Origin: Panacagrimonas sp052389915
GTDB taxonomy: Bacteria; Pseudomonadota; Gammaproteobacteria; Nevskiales; Nevskiaceae
Assembly (NCBI GenBank): GCA_052389915.1
Contig: JBQTHL010000013.1
Location: forward strand, 1-64,000
Reading direction: 5' to 3'
Length of the DNA stretch: 64,000 bases
Shown: one piece after another, positions 60,370 to 64,000 of the stretch
Layout: every line of letters starts with the position of its first letter
Numbering within the stretch: the first letter of the stretch is position 1
The notes under the pieces: model-generated
Told to the model about the DNA's origin: nothing
What the model saw: only the letters and a program-made list of their open reading frames with translations
Databases searched by the model: none
Translations under genes and position numbers: made by a program

Positions 60370-62575
60370 AAGTTCTCGCCACCCGCTCCACGCCCTCGAC
60401 GCGCCGTAGCCGTCGCATCACCTTGGCCACGTGCACGCGACTCTTGACCGTGATGATGTAGCGCGTCTCCACCGTGTCGCCGCCAGAGCGATCGGGCATC
60501 TGCACATTTTCGATGCTCGACTCCGCGCCAGCGATTTCAGCGGTCACGCTGGCCAGCAGGCCGCGCCGGTTTTCGGCTTGCACTACCAGTTCGCACAGGA
60601 AATCGCCCTGCACGTGGTCGGACCATACCAGCGGCACCCAGTCCTGCGGCCGCGCCTTGGCATGGTGGCAATCGACGCGATGAATGACGATGCCGCGGCC
60701 GATGCTGACATTGCCGTGAATCGGATCGCCGGGAATCGGAAAGCAGCAGCGGCCGTAATCCAGCACCAGTCCTTCGGTACCCTCGATGGCGAGTGCCGTT
60801 TTGCCGCTCTGCTGACTGCTTTCGATGTTGGCGTCCGTAGCGAATCGACGCGCCACCAGCGGCGCCAGTCGCTCGCCGGTGCCGATGGCCGCGTACAGCT
60901 CCTCCACGTCCTGCAGCGCGAAGCTCTTGAGCACTTGCTCGGCGCGTTCCTCGCGCAGCGCGGTAAGCGGAACCTTGAGTTCGCGCAGGGCAATTTCCAG
61001 CAGACGCCGGCCCAGGCGCACGGCCTCGTCTTCGCGCTGATTCTTGAGGAAGTTGCGGATGGAACTGCGCGCCTTGGCGGTCTTCACGAAATGCAGCCAG
61101 GCGGCATTGGGCCGCGCATGGCGCGCGGTGATGACTTCGACCGTCTGCCCCGATTGCAAGTGCGTACTGAGCGGTTCGAGGCTGCCGTCGATGCGCGCGG
61201 CCACGCAGCGGTCGCCCAGCTCAGAGTGCACCGAATAAGCGAAATCCACCGGCGTTGCGCCCTTGGGCAACTGCCGGATTTCGCCCTTGGGCGTGAACAC
61301 GTAGACCTCGTCCGGAAACAGATCGACCTTGACGCCTTCGATGAAGTCCATCGAGCCGTCGGCGCCGAAAGTATCGAAAAGGTTCTTCAGCCACTCGCGC
61401 GCGCGCAGTTGCGGCGCGACCTGCGCCTTGTGATCGCCGGTCTTGTACTGCCAGTGCGCGGCGATGCCGGCCTCGGCCACGTGATGCATGTCGCTGGTAC
61501 GGATCTGCACCTCGATCTTGTGCCCGCCCGGCGCAACACAAGTGGTGTGCAGCGACTGGTAGCCATTGCCCTTCGAGTTGGCGATGTAATCGTCGAAGTA
61601 GCCCGGCACCGGCTTGTACACGTGGTGCACCACGCCCAGCGCACGGTAACAGTCATCGACCTTCGACACGATCACGCGGAAGCCCAGCAGGTCCATCACT
61701 TTGAGCAGGCGCAACTTCTTGCGCCGCATCTTCTGGTAGACGCTGTAGATGTTCTTGTCGCGGCCGATGACGGTGGCCTCGATACCTTCGTCGCGCAGAT
61801 GCTTCTTCAGCCGGTTCTCTACCTCCTTGATGAGGCCCTTGGCATCGCCCATCTGCTTGCCGACCGCCTGCTCCAGGGTGGCGAAGCGGTTCGGGTACAG
61901 GTGCGCGAATGCGAGGTCTTCGAGTTCCACCCGGATCGAGTGAATGCCGAGCCGCTGCGCGATGGGTGCGTAGATGTCCAGGGTCTCGCGCGAGATGCGA
62001 CGGCGCTTCTCCGGCGCCATCGCATTGAGCGTGCGCAGATTGTGCAGGCGGTCGGCGAGCTTGATGAGGATGACGCGCAGATCCTGCGTCATCGCCAGCA
62101 GTAGCTTGCGGAAGCTCTCGGCCTGGCGCTCGGCGCGCGACATGCCCTCGATCTTTCCGATCTTCGACACGCCATCGACAAGCCCGGCCACGTCCTTGCC
62201 GAACCTGGCTGCGACCTCGTCCTTGGATACGCCGGTGTCTTCGATGACGTCGTGCAGAATCGCCGCGATCAGGGTCGTGGCATCCATGCGCATCTCGCCC
62301 AGAATTCGCGCGACAGCGAGCGGATGAAAGATGTAAGGCTCGCCCGAGGTACGGCTCTGGCCTTTGTGTTCCTTGGCCCCGAACTCGTAGGCGCGGCGCA
62401 CCTCAGCGATGTGGTCCGGAGGCAGGTATTCCGCGAGCAGCTTGGCCAGCGGCTCGATGCCGTATTCGCGCGCCACGCGCTGCGTACGCAGTGCGAGGCC
62501 GATGCGCTGAATGACGGGGAGTTCCATTACCGGAGTGTCCGGCTTCCGCTTGCGAGGCGCCAGTGGCTGCGTCAC
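60368..62575 (-). CDS. spoT: Bifunctional (p)ppGpp synthetase/hydrolase
   Basis: 735-residue stringent-response enzyme. The HD hydrolase domain has HDVIEDTGVSKDEVA (about 108-122) and an intact HDxxED motif. The synthetase domain has GNGYQSLHTTCVAPGGHKIE and IRTSDMHHVAEAGIAAHW. The TGS domain (EVYVFTPKGEIRQLPKGATP) and a C-terminal ACT domain follow. The start is GTG 62575; an ATG at 62527 is a good alternative. The usual neighbours rpoZ and gmk are absent. Confidence 0.95.
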   Translation of the reverse strand: MTQPLAPRKRKPDTPVMELPVIQRIGLALRTQRVAREYGIEPLAKLLAEYLPPDHIAEVRRAYEFGAKEHKGQSRTSGEPYIFHPLAVARILGEMRMDATTLIAAILHDVIEDTGVSKDEVAARFGKDVAGLVDGVSKIGKIEGMSRAERQAESFRKLLLAMTQDLRVILIKLADRLHNLRTLNAMAPEKRRRISRETLDIYAPIAQRLGIHSIRVELEDLAFAHLYPNRFATLEQAVGKQMGDAKGLIKEVENRLKKHLRDEGIEATVIGRDKNIYSVYQKMRRKKLRLLKVMDLLGFRVIVSKVDDCYRALGVVHHVYKPVPGYFDDYIANSKGNGYQSLHTTCVAPGGHKIEVQIRTSDMHHVAEAGIAAHWQYKTGDHKAQVAPQLRAREWLKNLFDTFGADGSMDFIEGVKVDLFPDEVYVFTPKGEIRQLPKGATPVDFAYSVHSELGDRCVAARIDGSLEPLSTHLQSGQTVEVITARHARPNAAWLHFVKTAKARSSIRNFLKNQREDEAVRLGRRLLEIALRELKVPLTALREERAEQVLKSFALQDVEELYAAIGTGERLAPLVARRFATDANIESSQQSGKTALAIEGTEGLVLDYGRCCFPIPGDPIHGNVSIGRGIVIHRVDCHHAKARPQDWVPLVWSDHVQGDFLCELVVQAENRRGLLASVTAEIAGAESSIENVQMPDRSGGDTVETRYIITVKSRVHVAKVMRRLRRVEGVERVART

Positions 62576-62582
62576 CTTAAAG

Positions 62583-62709
62583 AATCACGCAAAGGCGCAA
62601 AGGAAAGCCAAGAGCGCAAAGACTCAGGAAAAAATTCAATCAGATTTCTTTGCGTCCTTTGCTCTTTTCTCTGCCATCGCAGCTTTAGTCGCTGCTCTAA
62701 TGCGTGATT
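62583..62709. repeat. AT-richer inverted repeat upstream of spoT
   Basis: The outer 9-base arms AATCACGCA (62583-62591) and TGCGTGATT (62701-62709) match perfectly. Inside, GCAAAGGCGCAAAGGAAAGC and GATTTCTTTGCGTCCTTTGC are also near-complements. The element fills the 150-base gap between the adenosine-kinase-like gene and spoT. Its TTTGCGTCCTTTGC core resembles a repeat seen in many environmental genomes. Confidence 0.7.
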
Positions 62710-62725
62710 ATTGAAAATGCCGGCC

Positions 62726-63658
62726 TCAGTCGAAGCTGCGCTGAAATTCCTGCTTGAAGCGCGCGCGGAAAGCTTCCGGATCGATGCGGTGATTCTGCGG
62801 GCCCACGCGCTCGATCTTGATCGCGCCCATCAGGCTGGCGAGCCGGCCGGTGGTTTCCCAGTCCATGCCCTTGAGCAGGCCATACAACAGGCCGCCGCGA
62901 TACGCGTCGCCGCAGCCGGTAGGGTCCGCCAGCGACTCGGCCTTGGCGCAGGGAATTTCCAGCACCTTGCCCTTGTTGAAAATGTGCGAGCCCTTGCCGC
63001 CTCGCGTGACGATCAGTGCGTCCACGCGATCGGCAATCTGCTTGAGCGTGAGGCCGGTGCGCTCGGTCAGCATTTCGGCCTCGTAATCGTTGACAGCGAC
63101 GTAAGCCGCCTTTTCGATGAAGTCGCTTAGTTCCTCGCCGTTGAACATGGGCATGCCCTGGCCGGGGTCGAACAGAAACGGAATGCCGGCCTCCGCGAAC
63201 TGGCGCGCGTGCAGCAGCATGCCATCGCGGCCGTCGGGTGAGATCGAGCCGATCTTCACGCCCTTGGTTTCGATGTCCTGCAAGTGCGAGAAGCTCATCG
63301 CACCGGGATGGAAGGCGGTGATCTGGTTATCGTCGAGATCGGTGGTGATGTAAGCCTGCCCGGTGTAGGCCTCATCGATGGGCTTGAGGTACTGGCGGGT
63401 GACGCCGACCTTGTCCATCCAGGCCGCGTAGGCGTCGAAGTCCTTGCCGACCGTGCCCATGGGTTTGGCGTCACCGCCGAGCTGGTGCAGGTTGTAGGCG
63501 ATGTTGCCGGCGCAACCGCCGAACTCGCGGCGCAACTGCGGCACCAGGAAGGCCACGTTCAGGATGTGCACCTTGTCCGGCAGGATTTCGTTTTTGAAAT
63601 AACCGGGGAACACCATGATGGTGTCGTACGCAAAAGAACCACAGATCAGAGCGGACAT
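62726..63658 (-). CDS. PfkB-family adenosine-kinase-like sugar kinase
   Basis: 310-residue ribokinase-fold enzyme. The N-terminal motif GGCAGNIAYNLHQLGGDAKP (about 47-66) and the C-terminal catalytic signature DPTGCGDAYRGGLLYGLLKG with the base Asp (about 254) are complete. SFAYDTIMVFPGYFKNEILP at the start is typical of bacterial adenosine kinases. It probably salvages adenosine or a similar nucleoside. The start MSALICGSF at 63658 is chosen because the upstream extension overlaps another gene. Confidence 0.88.
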   Translation of the reverse strand: MSALICGSFAYDTIMVFPGYFKNEILPDKVHILNVAFLVPQLRREFGGCAGNIAYNLHQLGGDAKPMGTVGKDFDAYAAWMDKVGVTRQYLKPIDEAYTGQAYITTDLDDNQITAFHPGAMSFSHLQDIETKGVKIGSISPDGRDGMLLHARQFAEAGIPFLFDPGQGMPMFNGEELSDFIEKAAYVAVNDYEAEMLTERTGLTLKQIADRVDALIVTRGGKGSHIFNKGKVLEIPCAKAESLADPTGCGDAYRGGLLYGLLKGMDWETTGRLASLMGAIKIERVGPQNHRIDPEAFRARFKQEFQRSFD

Positions 63659-63666
63659 AGGAATTC

Positions 63667-63891
63667 TCAGTTTCGTGTGAGGCGCGCCACCAGCTTCTGG
63701 CCGAGTGGCGCGAGCAGCAGGATCAGGGGGAAAGCCACGACAAAGGCCAGCGACCAGGCGTGCAGCCAGTGCTGCACATGCCACTGGCTACGCAGGTTGA
63801 ACAGCGTGATGACGAGCGACATGACCATCGACATGTTGATCGCCATGAACAGTGCGAAAACGATCTTTGCTTGGCGGGGTTCAAGCCGCAT
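63667..63891 (-). CDS. DUF2798 family small membrane protein
   Basis: 74-residue inner-membrane protein with two hydrophobic helices (IVFALFMAINMSMVMSLVIT and SLAFVVAFPLILLLAPLG) and a basic C-terminus. It matches the DUF2798 pattern; function is unknown. The start MRLEPRQ at 63891 fits. It overlaps by 11 bases the 3' end of the next leftward gene and precedes the kinase gene by 8 bases. Confidence 0.8.
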   Translation of the reverse strand: MRLEPRQAKIVFALFMAINMSMVMSLVITLFNLRSQWHVQHWLHAWSLAFVVAFPLILLLAPLGQKLVARLTRN

Positions 63892-64000
63892 TCCAACTCC
63901 AGCGCACATCGAGCTGGCGTGCCGCGCGCACGTCGTCGAGGCGTCGCACCGGCAAGGTCCAGGGCGCGCCCTTGAGCTTGGCGATGTCGGTCTTCGCCTC
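63881..64000 (-). CDS. 3' end of an unidentified gene (partial)
   Basis: The last 39 codons of a leftward gene, open to the window edge, end with TGA at 63881-63883. The visible residues include KLKGAPWTLPVRRLDDVRAA and QLDVRWSWNAA. Codon use and tight overlap with the DUF2798 start suggest a real gene. I do not recognise the family from this fragment. Confidence 0.6.
   Translation of the reverse strand, partial: EAKTDIAKLKGAPWTLPVRRLDDVRAARQLDVRWSWNAA

Overview
This is one contiguous chromosomal window of a GC-rich Gram-negative bacterium, most likely a gammaproteobacterium. The assignment rests on three gene blocks: the system I cytochrome c maturation operon (ccmABCDEFGHI), the run fabD-fabG-acpP-fabF-pabB-pabC-mltG-tmk-holB-pilZ, and a type II secretion pseudopilus cluster with SlyX. 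Paired DUF1302/DUF1329 genes and the dispersed GC-rich hairpin repeats suggest a Xanthomonadales/Nevskiales-like lineage. That last step is inference. Genes are tightly packed, and many stop and start codons overlap. Layout, left to right: positions 1-4563 are the right-hand part of a genomic island integrated in a tRNA-Leu gene. It holds a P4-type tyrosine integrase and a leftward four-gene cassette: RelE/HigB-like toxin, HTH antitoxin, a TIGR02391/HEPN-type protein with an R-x4-H motif, and a CoiA-like putative nuclease. The displaced 3' half of tRNA-Leu lies at 4509-4563 and directly abuts ccmA. Then come the ccm operon with a MaoC-like hydratase (4568-12391), a MITE-like element (12508-12771), galU-sucA-sucB and a small unknown gene (12813-18276), ffh, and two tandem secreted beta-helix protein genes. 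The first of these is a pseudogene with a frameshift and an internal stop; the second is an intact RTX-type protein. Next are dxs (leftward), a PQQ-dependent quinohemoprotein dehydrogenase, a ferredoxin-reductase-like flavoprotein and a chromate transporter. From 31.7 to 40 kb the genes run leftward: transglutaminase-like protein, RluA-type pseudouridine synthase, slyX, a NUDIX hydrolase and gspN-M-L-K-J-I-H-G. A rhombosortase-like rhomboid protease is divergent from gspG and starts the long rightward fatty-acid/folate/replication operon (40015-49062). The remainder (49-64 kb) is mostly leftward. It contains a cNMP-binding/rhodanese fusion, an H1-like/DksA fusion (rightward, with a clear terminator), dps with an overlapping orphan OppF-type ATPase, an SDR-acyltransferase pair, a DUF1329-DUF1302 pair, an Atm1-like ABC exporter, spoT, an adenosine-kinase-like PfkB enzyme, a DUF2798 membrane protein and the end of an unidentified gene. 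The genes work in a few units. The ccm operon makes c-type cytochromes, which the quinohemoprotein dehydrogenase would need. The gsp genes supply the pseudopilus and inner-membrane platform of a type II secretion system whose C, D, E and F genes are not here, and the adjacent rhombosortase would process GlyGly-CTERM substrates of such a system. The most promising candidate for something undescribed is the four-gene toxin/antitoxin/HEPN/nuclease cassette on the tRNA-Leu island. It looks like one operon under a palindromic operator and may be an anti-phage or element-maintenance module.
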